The notes under the pieces are model-generated. The model worked only from the letters and a program-made list of their open reading frames with translations, was not told the DNA's origin and did not search any database. This document shows, piece after piece, positions 24,866-35,441 of a stretch of DNA of 46,927 bases. Every line of letters begins with the position of its first letter. The first letter of the stretch is position 1. A program made the translations under genes and the position numbers. Origin of the DNA: Methylophilaceae bacterium (GTDB lineage Bacteria; Pseudomonadota; Gammaproteobacteria; Burkholderiales; Methylophilaceae); NCBI GenBank assembly GCA_029244935.1, contig JAQWQF010000008.1, forward strand, positions 1 to 46,927, read 5' to 3'.

Positions 24866-26587
24866 ATGATTAATACAAGAAAAAAACAGCAAGAATTTTT
24901 TGAGCTCTCAAAGATAAGACGCCGTTTTGTTTTATTAATACTTCTTTCCTTGTTCTTTGCATTATTTTCAAGGGCGATTTATGTGCAGGGAATAAAAAAA
25001 GATTTTTATCAGAAAGAAGCTAAAGATAGAAGTGACCGTACGATTAAATTGCATGCCTATCGAGGAAAAATAATTGACAGGAATAATAATGTATTTGCAG
25101 TAAGTACTCCTATTGAAGAGATAACTGTAAATCCATCTATTTTAGTAATAACAGCTAAGCAAAAGAATAAGCTTGCAGGATTATTATCATTAAGTCGTGG
25201 TGAACTAGAAAGAAGATTACAAAAGAAAAAAGAGTTCGTATATTTAAATCGACAATTATCCCCAAAAAAAGCAGCCCAAGTGATGGCGCTTAATATTCCT
25301 GGTATTTCTTCCAAAAAAAAATATAAAAGATTTTATCCTGCTAAAGAAATATCAGCACATCTAGTTGGCTTTACTGGAATAGATGGCGACGGTTTAGAAG
25401 GTATTGAATACTTTTCAAATAAATTATTGGCAGGAGAGCCTGGTAAAACAAGAATATTAAAAGATATTTCAGGAAGAATTGTTGATAAGATTCAGGATGT
25501 AAAAATACCACGAGACGGGCAAGACATTCAATTATCAATTGATAAAAGACTTCAATATACTGCTTATAGGGCTCTAGAGAAGGCTGTTGAAAAACATGCA
25601 GCAATATCTGGTTCAGCAATATTATTGGATGCTAAATCTGGTGAGATATTAGCGATGACAAATTACCCTTCATATAACCCTAATACTAAATTAAAATCAA
25701 AAGACTTTTTAAGAAATAGAGTAATCACAGATATTTTTGAGCCAGGCTCAACAATAAAGCCTATTTCAGTTAGTGCAGCATTAGAAAGTAAATCAATAAT
25801 GCCTCATAGCATTATTGATACAACTGCCCGTTATTATAAAGTAGGAAGACACATTGTTAGAGATACTCATGATCATGGAAAAATATCAGTTGCAGAAGTT
25901 ATTCAAAAATCTTCAAATATAGGGGCAATTATTATTGGGGACAAAGTAGAGTCTAAGTATTTATGGAATACATTAAACAATTTTGGTCTCGGAAAAAAAA
26001 CAAAAGTTAGTTTTCCTGGGGAAGTGACAGGAACATTAAAGCATTATAAGAATTGGAGGAAAACAGATCATGAAAGTGCGACATTTGGCTATGGTATGAG
26101 CACTACTCTAATACAACTAGCTCATTCATACACTGTCTTTGCTAACGAAGGTAAAATAAAAAAAGTCTCCCTTTTAAAGACAGAAGGTCCGTCAATAGGG
26201 CGAAGAGTAATTTCTATAAAGACGAGTAATCAAATGTTAAAGATGCTTGAATCTGTGGTTAAAGATGGAACTGCCGAACACGCTAGAGTAAATGGATACA
26301 GAGTTGCTGGAAAAACTGGAACATCGAAAAAATTAGGCCCAGATGGAAAATATGAGGATACCTATATTGGGTCATTTGTTGGTATTGCACCTGTTTCAAT
26401 GCCAAAATTTGTTATAGCAGTGATGATTGATGCACCTTCAGAAGGTAGTTATTATGGAGGTAATGTTGCAGGCCCAGTATTTAGCACGTTAATGGCAGAA
26501 GCACTTAAAATATATTCAATACCACAAGATGGTTTTTTAGAAATTGATAAACAAAAAAGAGAAACTAAGCCTGATAGCATAATATGA
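24866..26587 (+). CDS. ftsI: Septal peptidoglycan transpeptidase FtsI (PBP3)
   Basis: The 573-residue class B penicillin-binding protein has an N-terminal membrane anchor (about 20-40), a pedestal domain and a transpeptidase domain. The active-site motifs are complete: S295-x-x-K298 in GSTIKP, S349-S350-N351, and K483-T-G-T486. It crosslinks septal peptidoglycan with FtsW, encoded in the same operon. It overlaps murE by 4 bp. Confidence 0.97.
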   Translation: MINTRKKQQEFFELSKIRRRFVLLILLSLFFALFSRAIYVQGIKKDFYQKEAKDRSDRTIKLHAYRGKIIDRNNNVFAVSTPIEEITVNPSILVITAKQKNKLAGLLSLSRGELERRLQKKKEFVYLNRQLSPKKAAQVMALNIPGISSKKKYKRFYPAKEISAHLVGFTGIDGDGLEGIEYFSNKLLAGEPGKTRILKDISGRIVDKIQDVKIPRDGQDIQLSIDKRLQYTAYRALEKAVEKHAAISGSAILLDAKSGEILAMTNYPSYNPNTKLKSKDFLRNRVITDIFEPGSTIKPISVSAALESKSIMPHSIIDTTARYYKVGRHIVRDTHDHGKISVAEVIQKSSNIGAIIIGDKVESKYLWNTLNNFGLGKKTKVSFPGEVTGTLKHYKNWRKTDHESATFGYGMSTTLIQLAHSYTVFANEGKIKKVSLLKTEGPSIGRRVISIKTSNQMLKMLESVVKDGTAEHARVNGYRVAGKTGTSKKLGPDGKYEDTYIGSFVGIAPVSMPKFVIAVMIDAPSEGSYYGGNVAGPVFSTLMAEALKIYSIPQDGFLEIDKQKRETKPDSII

Positions 26588-28035
26588 TTAAATCATTACA
26601 ACAGCTATTAAATAATTGTGATGAAATTAGTATAGATAGTAATCAAGTAACAAAAAAAACATTATTCATTGCTTACCCAGGCAATAATTTCGATGGAAGA
26701 GACTTTATAGATCAAGCAATTCAAGCAGGGGCAGTAGGTGTTCTTTATGATAAAAATAATTTTCATTGGAAAAAAGAATGGGAAATACCGCATTTAGGCA
26801 TAGATAAATTAAAAAAAATACTTCCAGAAATTGCAGGTAGCTTTTATGGTAACCCTTCTGCTGATTTAAAATTAGTTGGTGTAACTGGAACAAACGGAAA
26901 AACAACAAGTGTCCACTGGTTATCTTCGTGCTTAAACCGACTTGGAAAAAAAACAGGATTTATTGGGACAACAGGTTATGGAGACGGCACTAATATAAAC
27001 CCTACAAAAAATACAACACCAGATATTCTTACAATCCAAAAGATTCTCAGAGATTTCAAAAAAAAGAATACAAGTCATATAGCAATGGAGGTATCTTCGC
27101 ATGCTATAGATCAAGGTAGAATTGATAATCTAAAATTTGATATTAAGTTGTTAACAAACATTACAAGAGACCATCTTGATTATCATGGAAATATTGAAAA
27201 TTATATTGAATGTAAGTCTAATTTTCTCTTAAATTCTGGATCAGGTGAGTGTATTGTTATTAATAATGATGATCCAGTTGGGCACCAGATAATTGAAAAA
27301 ATAAATAAGAAAAAAAACAACTTAAAAGTATTATCATTTGGAATTAAAAATGCTTCTTATTTAATGGCGAGAAACATTTCTGTATCAAACGGTAGAACAA
27401 TATTCAATTTAGATCATAATGAAGAAAGATATAAATTTGATGCCCCAATTTTTAGTAGATATAATCTATATAATATCCTTGGTGTTATTGGATGTCTTCT
27501 AGAACTTAAGATTAATATAAAAGATATACAATCTGTTATTAGTCGTATTGAAGGTGTAGAAGGTCGGGCCGAAGTAATTAATCTAAATTCTAGTAATCGA
27601 CCAAACATATTTATTGATTACGCACATACACCTGATGCATTAGAAAATATCTTAGAGTCATTACGGCAACATAATCCCCAAAATCTAACTTTATTATTCG
27701 GCTGCGGTGGAAATAGAGATAAAGGAAAAAGACAAGAAATGGCGAAAGTTGCAAATCAACTAGCTGATAATGTAATCATTACTTCAGATAACCCAAGAGA
27801 TGAGAATCCAATTGATATTATTAATGAAATTAGTAGAAATATTAATATTCCATTTAAAAAAATTGAGAAAAGAGAATCAGCAATTATTCATGCAATAAAT
27901 AATATGAATGATGATGATATTTTATTGATTGCTGGAAAAGGACACGAATGTTACCAGGAAATAAAAGGAAAAAAATACCCATTTTCTGATAAGAAAATTG
28001 CACTAGATAATATTAGGAAAACTGTAATTAGATGA
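26584..28035 (+). CDS. murE: UDP-MurNAc-L-Ala-D-Glu:meso-DAP ligase MurE
   Basis: The 483-residue ATP-dependent Mur ligase adds the third amino acid. The P-loop TGTNGKTT is at 101-108. The DNPR motif near residue 401 (SDNPRDENP) is the recognised signature for meso-diaminopimelate rather than lysine, as expected in a Gram-negative wall. It overlaps both ftsI and murF by 4 bp, so translation is probably coupled. Confidence 0.97.
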   Translation: MIKSLQQLLNNCDEISIDSNQVTKKTLFIAYPGNNFDGRDFIDQAIQAGAVGVLYDKNNFHWKKEWEIPHLGIDKLKKILPEIAGSFYGNPSADLKLVGVTGTNGKTTSVHWLSSCLNRLGKKTGFIGTTGYGDGTNINPTKNTTPDILTIQKILRDFKKKNTSHIAMEVSSHAIDQGRIDNLKFDIKLLTNITRDHLDYHGNIENYIECKSNFLLNSGSGECIVINNDDPVGHQIIEKINKKKNNLKVLSFGIKNASYLMARNISVSNGRTIFNLDHNEERYKFDAPIFSRYNLYNILGVIGCLLELKINIKDIQSVISRIEGVEGRAEVINLNSSNRPNIFIDYAHTPDALENILESLRQHNPQNLTLLFGCGGNRDKGKRQEMAKVANQLADNVIITSDNPRDENPIDIINEISRNINIPFKKIEKRESAIIHAINNMNDDDILLIAGKGHECYQEIKGKKYPFSDKKIALDNIRKTVIR

Positions 28036-29375
28036 TAAAAATAACATTAAATGATATATCTTCTCTTTTAGAGCTCCCGGTAAGTAATATAAATTATGAC
28101 GCACCAATATCAGATTTTTCAATTGATTCTCGGACAATAAAAAAAGGTGATGCTTATATTGCTATTGAAGGTGAAAAATATAATGGAAATGATTTTGTTC
28201 TTGATGCAATAAAAAATGGAGCAACTATCGCATTTACTTCAAATAAGAAATATCTTGCACCAAATATATTTTACGTAAAAGATGGCAAAGAGTTTCTGAA
28301 AAAAATAGCAGGATTCATTATGAAAATAATAAATCCAAAAGTAATTGCAGTAACCGGAAGTAATGGCAAAACTACTACAAAAGAAATTATTGCATCTATT
28401 CTTCAACAAGAATATTCAGAAAAAGAATTATTAATCGCTCAAGGAAATTTTAATAATGATATTGGCCTACCATTAACAATTTTAAGGCTTAATGAAAGTC
28501 ATAAAATAACTGTTCTTGAGATGGGAATGAATCATAAGGGTGAGATTGAAGATCTAACAAGAATTACCCCTCCTGATGTAGCAGTGATTACAAATATTGG
28601 AGATGCTCATATAGAAAATTTTGAATCAAAAGATGGAATTGCTGCAGCAAAAAAAGAAATTCTAACTAATATCTCAAAGAAGAGTTTTGTAATACTGCCA
28701 AGGGATGATAAGTATTTTGAATTTTTGGTTACAGATTTATTATCCGCAAATATTATTACATTTGGAAAAAGTAACGAAGCTGATATACGTTACGCTACTA
28801 AAGATAATTTAATTACCCGATATTTTTTGTTAGATAAATTCTTGGATGCTAAATGCAGCATGATAGGAGATCATAATATAATGAATATTATGGCTGCTAT
28901 TAGTGTTGCTCAAGCTCTAAAAATCTCAATTAATTCAATCAAGAATGGAATAGAATCATTTAAGGGGGTTGCTGGGAGGCTAGAACTCAAGTATGCAAAG
29001 AATGGCGCAACAATTATTGATGATAGTTATAATTCTAACCCCTCATCGATGATTGCTGCCATTGATGTTCTTGCTTCACACACTAATTCGCATAAACTAT
29101 TAGTAATAGGTGATATGGCAGAACTAGGAAAGCAAAGCCAAAGACTGCATAGCGACATAATTAAATATATTAATGATTCGGACATTAGTCATACGTTTGC
29201 AATTGGAGATTGCATGAAGCAGCCAATAACAAATAATATTAAGTATGGCAGTTGGTATAACTCAAAAAATGATTTAATTAAGGAATTGAGAGCTTTAATG
29301 AGAGAGGATAGTGTAGTACTTTTCAAAGGTTCTCGATTAATGAAAATGGAAGAAATTATTCATATAATCATATAG
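28032..29375 (+). CDS. murF: UDP-MurNAc-tripeptide:D-Ala-D-Ala ligase MurF
   Basis: The 447-residue Mur ligase adds D-Ala-D-Ala to complete the pentapeptide precursor. The P-loop TGSNGKTTT lies near residue 107, MGMNHKGEI in the central domain, and DDSYNSNPSSM and IGDMAELG in the C-terminal part are MurF-specific. It overlaps murE by 4 bp; a 25-bp gap with an AGGGA ribosome site precedes mraY. Confidence 0.97.
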   Translation: MIKITLNDISSLLELPVSNINYDAPISDFSIDSRTIKKGDAYIAIEGEKYNGNDFVLDAIKNGATIAFTSNKKYLAPNIFYVKDGKEFLKKIAGFIMKIINPKVIAVTGSNGKTTTKEIIASILQQEYSEKELLIAQGNFNNDIGLPLTILRLNESHKITVLEMGMNHKGEIEDLTRITPPDVAVITNIGDAHIENFESKDGIAAAKKEILTNISKKSFVILPRDDKYFEFLVTDLLSANIITFGKSNEADIRYATKDNLITRYFLLDKFLDAKCSMIGDHNIMNIMAAISVAQALKISINSIKNGIESFKGVAGRLELKYAKNGATIIDDSYNSNPSSMIAAIDVLASHTNSHKLLVIGDMAELGKQSQRLHSDIIKYINDSDISHTFAIGDCMKQPITNNIKYGSWYNSKNDLIKELRALMREDSVVLFKGSRLMKMEEIIHIII

Positions 29376-29400
29376 TTAAAATAAAAACAGGGATCATAAT

Positions 29401-30504
29401 ATGTTATTAAATTTTTTTAATTTTTTAGCTAACGAGCATAGCTTTTTTAATGTTTTTAGCTATATATCAATAAGAGCGGTACTTGCAATTATCACAGCGC
29501 TCATTATTTCATTCATTTTAGGCCCTTGGTTTATTAGAAAATTAGGTGATTATAGTTTTGGTCAATATGTCAGAACAGATGGAATTGAGTCCCATATTAT
29601 AAAAACGGGGACCCCGACAATGGGAGGTGGATTAATTTTAATTTCTATTCTTATTTCTACATTATTGTGGGCTGATTTAAATAATCGGTATATTTGGTTG
29701 CTAATTATTGTGACTATTGCATTTGCTGTAATAGGATTAGTGGACGATTACAGTCAGATTAAGAATAAAAAATCAGATGGGTTATCAGCATTGCAAAAAT
29801 ATGGGCTCCAGTCATTTGTTGGGTTTAGTGTTGCAGCATATATTTTAGTAACCGCTACAACTCCGGAGTCAACAGAGTTATTAATCCCTTATCTTAAAGA
29901 TGTAAGCATACCTTTGGGGACTACAGGCTTTATTCTACTCGCATATATAGTTATTGTAGGGAGTAGTAATGCAGTTAACCTAACAGATGGCCTAGATGGC
30001 TTAGCTATAATGCCTGCTGTAATGGTAGTAAGTGCGCTCGGGCTCTTTGCATATCTAAGTGGTAATACAATTTTTTCATCCTATTTAAGTATTCCCTATA
30101 TTCAAGGGGCAGGAGAACTAACTATTTTTTGTGCAGCACTCGCGGGTGCGGGTTTAGGTTTTTTGTGGTTTAACGCATACCCTGCAGAGGTATTTATGGG
30201 TGATTTAGGTTCATTATCCATTGGGGCTGCTATGGGGACAATTGCAATTATCGTTAGACAAGAGATTGTTTTAATGATTATGGCTGGCGTATTTGTTGTT
30301 GAAACAATATCTGTAGCACTCCAGGTATCCTACTTTCGATACACTAAAAAAAGGTTTGGAGTTGGTAAAAGAATTTTTTTGATGGCACCTCTACATCATC
30401 ATTATGAGAAAAAAGGATGGAAAGAGACGCAGGTTGTTGTTCGATTTTGGATTATTACTATGATGTTAGTTTTAATTGGTCTGGCCAGCTTAAAAATTAG
30501 ATAA
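29401..30504 (+). CDS. mraY: Phospho-MurNAc-pentapeptide translocase MraY
   Basis: The 367-residue polytopic membrane enzyme forms lipid I from undecaprenyl phosphate. Conserved signatures are GTPTMGGG, the catalytic [38 protein letters not shown] and [12 protein letters not shown]. Length and motif order fit the family exactly. The final base is shared with the murD start codon. Confidence 0.98.
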   Translation: MLLNFFNFLANEHSFFNVFSYISIRAVLAIITALIISFILGPWFIRKLGDYSFGQYVRTDGIESHIIKTGTPTMGGGLILISILISTLLWADLNNRYIWLLIIVTIAFAVIGLVDDYSQIKNKKSDGLSALQKYGLQSFVGFSVAAYILVTATTPESTELLIPYLKDVSIPLGTTGFILLAYIVIVGSSNAVNLTDGLDGLAIMPAVMVVSALGLFAYLSGNTIFSSYLSIPYIQGAGELTIFCAALAGAGLGFLWFNAYPAEVFMGDLGSLSIGAAMGTIAIIVRQEIVLMIMAGVFVVETISVALQVSYFRYTKKRFGVGKRIFLMAPLHHHYEKKGWKETQVVVRFWIITMMLVLIGLASLKIR

Positions 30505-31847
30505 TGATTATAGATAATTATAATCATGTCTTAATAGTTGGTATGGGAAAAACTGGTTATTCAATCGCTAAATTTTTAAAAAATAAAAATATATTTATTT
30601 CAGTTTATGATTCTGAAAAATCAATTCATGATATTCGAAAAGAATTAAAAGATATCAATATTACAAATTATTATGATGGCCCATTAGAAGAAAAGTATCT
30701 TAACAGTATAGATTGTATTGCACTAAGTCCTGGCGTAGATCTGAGAAATCCTGTCCTTAAAAACGCAATAAAAAATAAAATTCCTATTATTAATGATCTG
30801 ACATTATTTTTTAAGGAAATTAATCATGAGAAAACAAAAGTTATTGGTGTGACAGGCACAAATGGAAAAACAACAGTATGTACATTATTAGAATACCTTT
30901 TTTTAAAGGCTGGATATAAAGCTGTTTCTGCAGGCAATATAGGCTTACCAATGTTAGGAATTGAAAATATAAATGATCTGGATTTCATTATTCTGGAGCT
31001 ATCTAGTTTTCAATTAGAAATCAAAAATCAATTAACTCTTGATGTTGGAGTAATTCTAAATATTACAGAAGATCATATGGATAGATATGATACTTTTGAC
31101 GATTATGCTATGGCAAAACACTCAATACTTGAGCATTCTAAGAAAAAGATTATATGTGTCGATGACGAAGTGATAAAGAAATGGAACATTGAAGATGCAA
31201 TTGTATTTTCTGAGCGTATACAAAATAATAAAAAAGCTTATGGCATTAAGATTGAGAAAAATAAGAAATATATTGTGGATCAATCAAACTTAAAAATTGA
31301 GATAACTAATGTGAATTTATTAGGCCGACATAACCAATTAAATTTTATGGCTGCAATTGCTACCTTTAAACAATTTGATAATAAATTTGATGAAATTGAT
31401 AGCGTACTTCAGAGATTTCCAGTAATAAATAATCGATTAGAATGGGTAAAAGAGGTGAATGGAATTAATTTTTATAACGACTCTAAGTCTACTAATGTTT
31501 CGTCAGCAATTGCCGCAGTTAATGCATTTGAGAAAAAAAATATTTTTTTAATTGCTGGAGGAGATAGTAAGGGACAAAATCTTTCTCTTTTCTCTAAGGC
31601 TCTAAAAAATAAAATAAGAAAACTATATTTAATTGGTAAAGATGCGGAGTTAATTAAAGATGCATGTAAAAGCCTCGAAGTAGAAATAAAAATACTTAAA
31701 ACAATGAAGGAAGCGACTCTTCAAGCTTTTAATGATGCAAAACCAGAGGATATTATTTTGTTAGCACCAGCTTGTGCTAGCTATGATATGTATAGAAATT
31801 ATATAGAAAGAGGCAATGACTTTAAGTCAATTGTAGCTGATTATTAA
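30504..31847 (+). CDS. murD: UDP-MurNAc-L-Ala:D-Glu ligase MurD
   Basis: The 447-residue Mur ligase adds D-glutamate. It has the N-terminal Rossmann motif LIVGMGKTGYSIAKFL, the P-loop TGTNGKTT near 115-122, LELSSFQLE and FYNDSKSTN. The C-terminal LLAPACASYDMYRNYIERG matches the family tail. It sits between mraY and ftsW with 2 bp to the latter. Confidence 0.97.
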   Translation: MIIDNYNHVLIVGMGKTGYSIAKFLKNKNIFISVYDSEKSIHDIRKELKDINITNYYDGPLEEKYLNSIDCIALSPGVDLRNPVLKNAIKNKIPIINDLTLFFKEINHEKTKVIGVTGTNGKTTVCTLLEYLFLKAGYKAVSAGNIGLPMLGIENINDLDFIILELSSFQLEIKNQLTLDVGVILNITEDHMDRYDTFDDYAMAKHSILEHSKKKIICVDDEVIKKWNIEDAIVFSERIQNNKKAYGIKIEKNKKYIVDQSNLKIEITNVNLLGRHNQLNFMAAIATFKQFDNKFDEIDSVLQRFPVINNRLEWVKEVNGINFYNDSKSTNVSSAIAAVNAFEKKNIFLIAGGDSKGQNLSLFSKALKNKIRKLYLIGKDAELIKDACKSLEVEIKILKTMKEATLQAFNDAKPEDIILLAPACASYDMYRNYIERGNDFKSIVADY

Positions 31848-31849
31848 CC

Positions 31850-33007
31850 ATGAAAATATTCTCATTTAAAAATAAGTACAACATACCTAGTGTGGATTAT
31901 GGGTTAATTTGGACATCATTATTGTTACTTGGAATTGGCTTAGTGATGGTTTATTCTGCGTCTATTGATATAGCAGCTTCACGTAATGCATTTAACTATC
32001 AGAATTATTATTTTTTAATAAGGCAATCAGTCTATATATTAATTGGCTTTATGTTTGGATATATAACATTTTTAATACCTGTCTATTTCTGGCAGAAAAT
32101 GGCTCCATTTTTATTTGTATTAGGCATAATATTATTAATTGTTGTGTTGGCTATAGGAGTTGAAATTAATAAATCGCAGAGGTGGATACCATTAGGGGTG
32201 GTTAATTTTCAGCCATCTGAACTAGTTAAATTATTCACAATTATGTACGCCTCTGATTATGTCTTGAGAAAATCAAAGCAAATGAGGACAATTGTGAAAG
32301 GTTTTCTGCCCATGCTAGGGGTAATTGTGTTAACGGGAATCTTACTACTTAAACAACCAGATTTTGGAGCGTTAGCTGTAATCACTATGATTGCAATGGG
32401 AATTTTATTCTTAGGAGGTATCTCGTATAAAGTTATCACAGGATTAGTAATTTCGGCGCCAATCATTATCTATTTTTTAATTACATCATCTCAAGAGCGA
32501 ACAAATAGGATTACCGCATGGGTGGATCCATGGTCTGTCCCTTTGGGCGAAGGGTATCAATTAGTTAATGCATTAATGGCTTTTGGTCGGGGAGAATTTT
32601 TTGGGGTTGGATTAGGAGGAAGTGTAGCAAAAATGGGATATTTACCTGAAGCACATACAGATTACCTATTGGCTATTTTAGGAGAAGAATTTGGTTTATT
32701 TGGCGTTACTATTATCATAGGGCTTTTTTCTTATTTAGTGCTAAAGATATTTGGTATTGCTAAAGAATCAATACAAAACAAGAAACATTTCTCTGCACTC
32801 ATGGCACAAGGCATTGCAATTTGGTTTGCAGTTCAGGGGCTAATAAATATGGGGGTGAATTTAGGCGCAGTACCTACAAAAGGTATAACCCTTCCCCTTA
32901 TGTCTTATGGAGGTACTGGAATTTTAGTAAATATGGTTGCCCTTGCAATTATATTAAGAATTGATAATGACAATAGAAGCAATATGAGGGGCCAGTATTA
33001 TAAATAA
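31850..33007 (+). CDS. ftsW: SEDS septal peptidoglycan polymerase FtsW
   Basis: This 385-residue polytopic membrane glycosyltransferase polymerises lipid II at the septum with FtsI. SEDS motifs include VNFQPSELVKLF, LLLKQPDFGALAV, EAHTDYLLAILGEEFG and KGITLPLMSYGGTGILVNM. The 3' end runs past the probable murG start by 11 bp. Confidence 0.97.
   Translation: MKIFSFKNKYNIPSVDYGLIWTSLLLLGIGLVMVYSASIDIAASRNAFNYQNYYFLIRQSVYILIGFMFGYITFLIPVYFWQKMAPFLFVLGIILLIVVLAIGVEINKSQRWIPLGVVNFQPSELVKLFTIMYASDYVLRKSKQMRTIVKGFLPMLGVIVLTGILLLKQPDFGALAVITMIAMGILFLGGISYKVITGLVISAPIIIYFLITSSQERTNRITAWVDPWSVPLGEGYQLVNALMAFGRGEFFGVGLGGSVAKMGYLPEAHTDYLLAILGEEFGLFGVTIIIGLFSYLVLKIFGIAKESIQNKKHFSALMAQGIAIWFAVQGLINMGVNLGAVPTKGITLPLMSYGGTGILVNMVALAIILRIDNDNRSNMRGQYYK
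32986..32991 (+). promoter_or_regulatory. Ribosome-binding site supporting a non-ATG murG start
   Basis: GAGGGG lies at the end of ftsW, 5 nt before ATT at 32997 and 8 nt before ATA at 33000. There is no ATG, GTG or TTG in the murG frame between the upstream stop TGA (32985-32987) and 33126. This is the only strong Shine-Dalgarno-like sequence near the required start. Confidence 0.6.
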
Positions 33008-34070
33008 TAGACATATATTAATTGCTGCTGCTGGTACTGGAGGACATATATATCCAGGTATAGCTGTAGCCAATCAATTCAAGAAAAATAATTTCAAAAT
33101 TTCATGGTTAGGTACGAAAGAAGGAATGGAAAATCATTTGGTTAATAAAAACGAAATTCAATTCGCACAAATTACCATGCAAGGCTTTAGAGGAAAAGGG
33201 ATAGGGAGATGGCTAAAATTACCATTTATAGTTACATTTGCAACTGTCCAAGCGATGAAGGTAATTAAAAAATGGAAACCTTCAGTTGTTTTAGTTATGG
33301 GAGGTTATATTTCTGTTCCAGTAGCAATTGCTGCAAGAATTCTAGGGGTACACCTTATCATTCATGAACAAAATGCTTTAGTAGGTTTGAGTAATAAAGT
33401 AATCAATAAAATATCAAATATTAGTTTTGCTGGGCTTAAATCTAATATAAAAAGTATGAAGTTAATAGGAAATCCAATAAGAGAAGAAATATATAAAATA
33501 AGTAGTCCCTCTAAAAGATTTTCTGGAAGAAAGGGGCCACTGAGAATATTAGTGCTAGGCGGAAGTTTAGGTGCTCAGCAATTTAATAATTATTTACCAA
33601 AAATATTCAACGATATAAGTGAAAAAAAAGCAATTACTATAATTCATCAGTCTGGTGATAAGCATCATGATGAATTAATCAAAAATTATGCACATTATAA
33701 TTTAAAGGTCGAAATTAAGAAATTTATTTATGATATGGATAAAAAATATGAATGGGCTGATTTAATTATTGCAAGATCTGGAGCTCTTACGGTAAGTGAA
33801 GTTTGTGAGGCAGGCATTGCAAGTATTTTATTACCATATCCTTATGCTGTTGATAATCACCAGCTATTTAATGCAAAAATTATTAAAAATAAAAAAGGAG
33901 GGTTTATTGTTCTCCAAGAAAATATGATGATGGAATTAAAATCTATGCTTAGCAATATAACTCGTAAGCAATGTCTCATAATGGCTAACAATGTAAAAAA
34001 TAAAAAAAGGCAGAACGCTGCAAAGGATATTTTTAATTACTGTGTAAAAATATTGGGCTATGAAAAATAA
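32997..34070 (+). CDS. murG: UDP-GlcNAc:lipid I N-acetylglucosaminyltransferase MurG, probable AUU start
   Basis: MurG makes lipid II on the inner face of the inner membrane. The frame encodes the essential GTGGH loop (residues 13-17 in the numbering used here) in RHILIAAAGTGGHIYPG, then HEQNALVGLSNK, VLGGSLGAQ and the UDP-GlcNAc-binding RSGALTVSE. An ATG-based start at 33126 would delete the first 43 residues, including GTGGH, and give an inactive protein. In frame, only ATT (32997) or ATA (33000) follow the GAGGGG site, so AUU is the best start, giving 357 residues, normal for MurG. It overlaps ftsW by 11 bp and murC by 11 bp. Confidence 0.85.
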   Translation: MINNRHILIAAAGTGGHIYPGIAVANQFKKNNFKISWLGTKEGMENHLVNKNEIQFAQITMQGFRGKGIGRWLKLPFIVTFATVQAMKVIKKWKPSVVLVMGGYISVPVAIAARILGVHLIIHEQNALVGLSNKVINKISNISFAGLKSNIKSMKLIGNPIREEIYKISSPSKRFSGRKGPLRILVLGGSLGAQQFNNYLPKIFNDISEKKAITIIHQSGDKHHDELIKNYAHYNLKVEIKKFIYDMDKKYEWADLIIARSGALTVSEVCEAGIASILLPYPYAVDNHQLFNAKIIKNKKGGFIVLQENMMMELKSMLSNITRKQCLIMANNVKNKKRQNAAKDIFNYCVKILGYEK

Positions 34071-35433
34071 AATAAAGAATATACATTTTGTAGGTATTGG
34101 TGGTTCTGGTATGTCTGGAATAGCCGAAGTAATGCATAATTTAGGATTTTCAGTAACAGGGTCAGACTCTGGTAATTCAATTATCATTGAGCATCTGAGG
34201 AAAGTAGGCATTAATATTTATCCTAGTCACAATGAAAAAAATATCATAGGGATTGATGTGTTAGTTGTATCTAGTGCAATTAAAAATACAAATCCTGAAA
34301 TTAAATCAGCTAAGAATAAAAAAATTCCAATAATTCCCAGGGCTGAGATGCTTTCAGAGTTGATGAGATTTAAAAGGGGAATAGCTATTGCCGGAACACA
34401 TGGAAAGACAACTACAACAAGTCTTACAGCTGCCATCTTATCAAAAGGTAATTTAGATCCAACCTATGTAATTGGGGGCAGACTTAATGTAATTAATATG
34501 AATGCAAAACTTGGTTCGGGAGAATTATTTATTGTTGAAGCCGATGAATCAGATGCGTCATTTTTACATTTAAATCCAATTGATGCAGTTATAACTAATA
34601 TAGACAGTGATCACCTTGAAACATACCAGGGAGATTTTGAAAGATTAAAAAAAACATACGTAGACTTTATTCATCAAACACCATTTTATGGAACAGTTTT
34701 TTTATGCCTAGATGACTCAGAAGTTAAAAGTATCATTCCATTAATTGCTAGACCAATCGTAACTTATGGGACAGCTAATGATGCGCAGATACAGGCTATC
34801 GATATTACTCATCATCAAGAAAAAATGTCATTTACAGTAATTGATAAATATTTTAAAAAAACTAAATTTAAAGTAACGATTAATTTACCCGGCCTGCATT
34901 ATGTAAATAATTCCTTAGCAGCAATTGCAATTGGATTAGATAATGGAGTCACAATTAAAAATATTCAACTAGCACTATTAAACTTTCAAGGTGTATCAAG
35001 ACGTTACGACATATATAAAAATATACAAATTGGTAAAAAAGAAATGATGGTTATTGATGATTACGGCCATCATCCGACTGAGATTAAAGCAGTTATTGAG
35101 GCAACAAAGAAAGGATTCCCAGGCAAAGAAATTTCGTTGGTATTTCAGCCTCACCGTTATTCCAGGACAAGAGATTGTTATGCAGATTTTATAGAGATAT
35201 TGAAAATACCAGAGAAATTATTTTTATTCGATATTTATTCTGCAGGTGAGCAGCCGCTAGAAAATATTTCATCCTCTAAAATAATAAAAGATATAGATAA
35301 AGAACAAACTTTCTATCTTCAGAAATTTGAGGACGCAAAGAAAATTGTTTCTACTAACATATCTGAAAATAGTATTTTGATTGTTATGGGGGCAGGGTCA
35401 ATCGGTAATTTTGCTAAGGAATTAATTGGTTAA
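34060..35433 (+). CDS. murC: UDP-MurNAc:L-alanine ligase MurC
   Basis: The 457-residue first Mur ligase begins with HFVGIGGSGMSGIAEVMHNLG. It has the P-loop AGTHGKTTT near 110, VEADESDASFLHL and DDYGHHPTEIKA, and FQPHRYSRTRD. These are specific for MurC rather than Mpl. It starts inside the end of murG and is followed by murB after 8 bp. Confidence 0.97.
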   Translation: MKNKIKNIHFVGIGGSGMSGIAEVMHNLGFSVTGSDSGNSIIIEHLRKVGINIYPSHNEKNIIGIDVLVVSSAIKNTNPEIKSAKNKKIPIIPRAEMLSELMRFKRGIAIAGTHGKTTTTSLTAAILSKGNLDPTYVIGGRLNVINMNAKLGSGELFIVEADESDASFLHLNPIDAVITNIDSDHLETYQGDFERLKKTYVDFIHQTPFYGTVFLCLDDSEVKSIIPLIARPIVTYGTANDAQIQAIDITHHQEKMSFTVIDKYFKKTKFKVTINLPGLHYVNNSLAAIAIGLDNGVTIKNIQLALLNFQGVSRRYDIYKNIQIGKKEMMVIDDYGHHPTEIKAVIEATKKGFPGKEISLVFQPHRYSRTRDCYADFIEILKIPEKLFLFDIYSAGEQPLENISSSKIIKDIDKEQTFYLQKFEDAKKIVSTNISENSILIVMGAGSIGNFAKELIG

Positions 35434-35441
35434 ATAACATA

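Noticed and set aside
33126-34070. murG as an ATG-started gene
   Set aside because: It would remove the GTGGH loop and the first strand of the N-terminal domain; the upstream in-frame sequence is clearly MurG.
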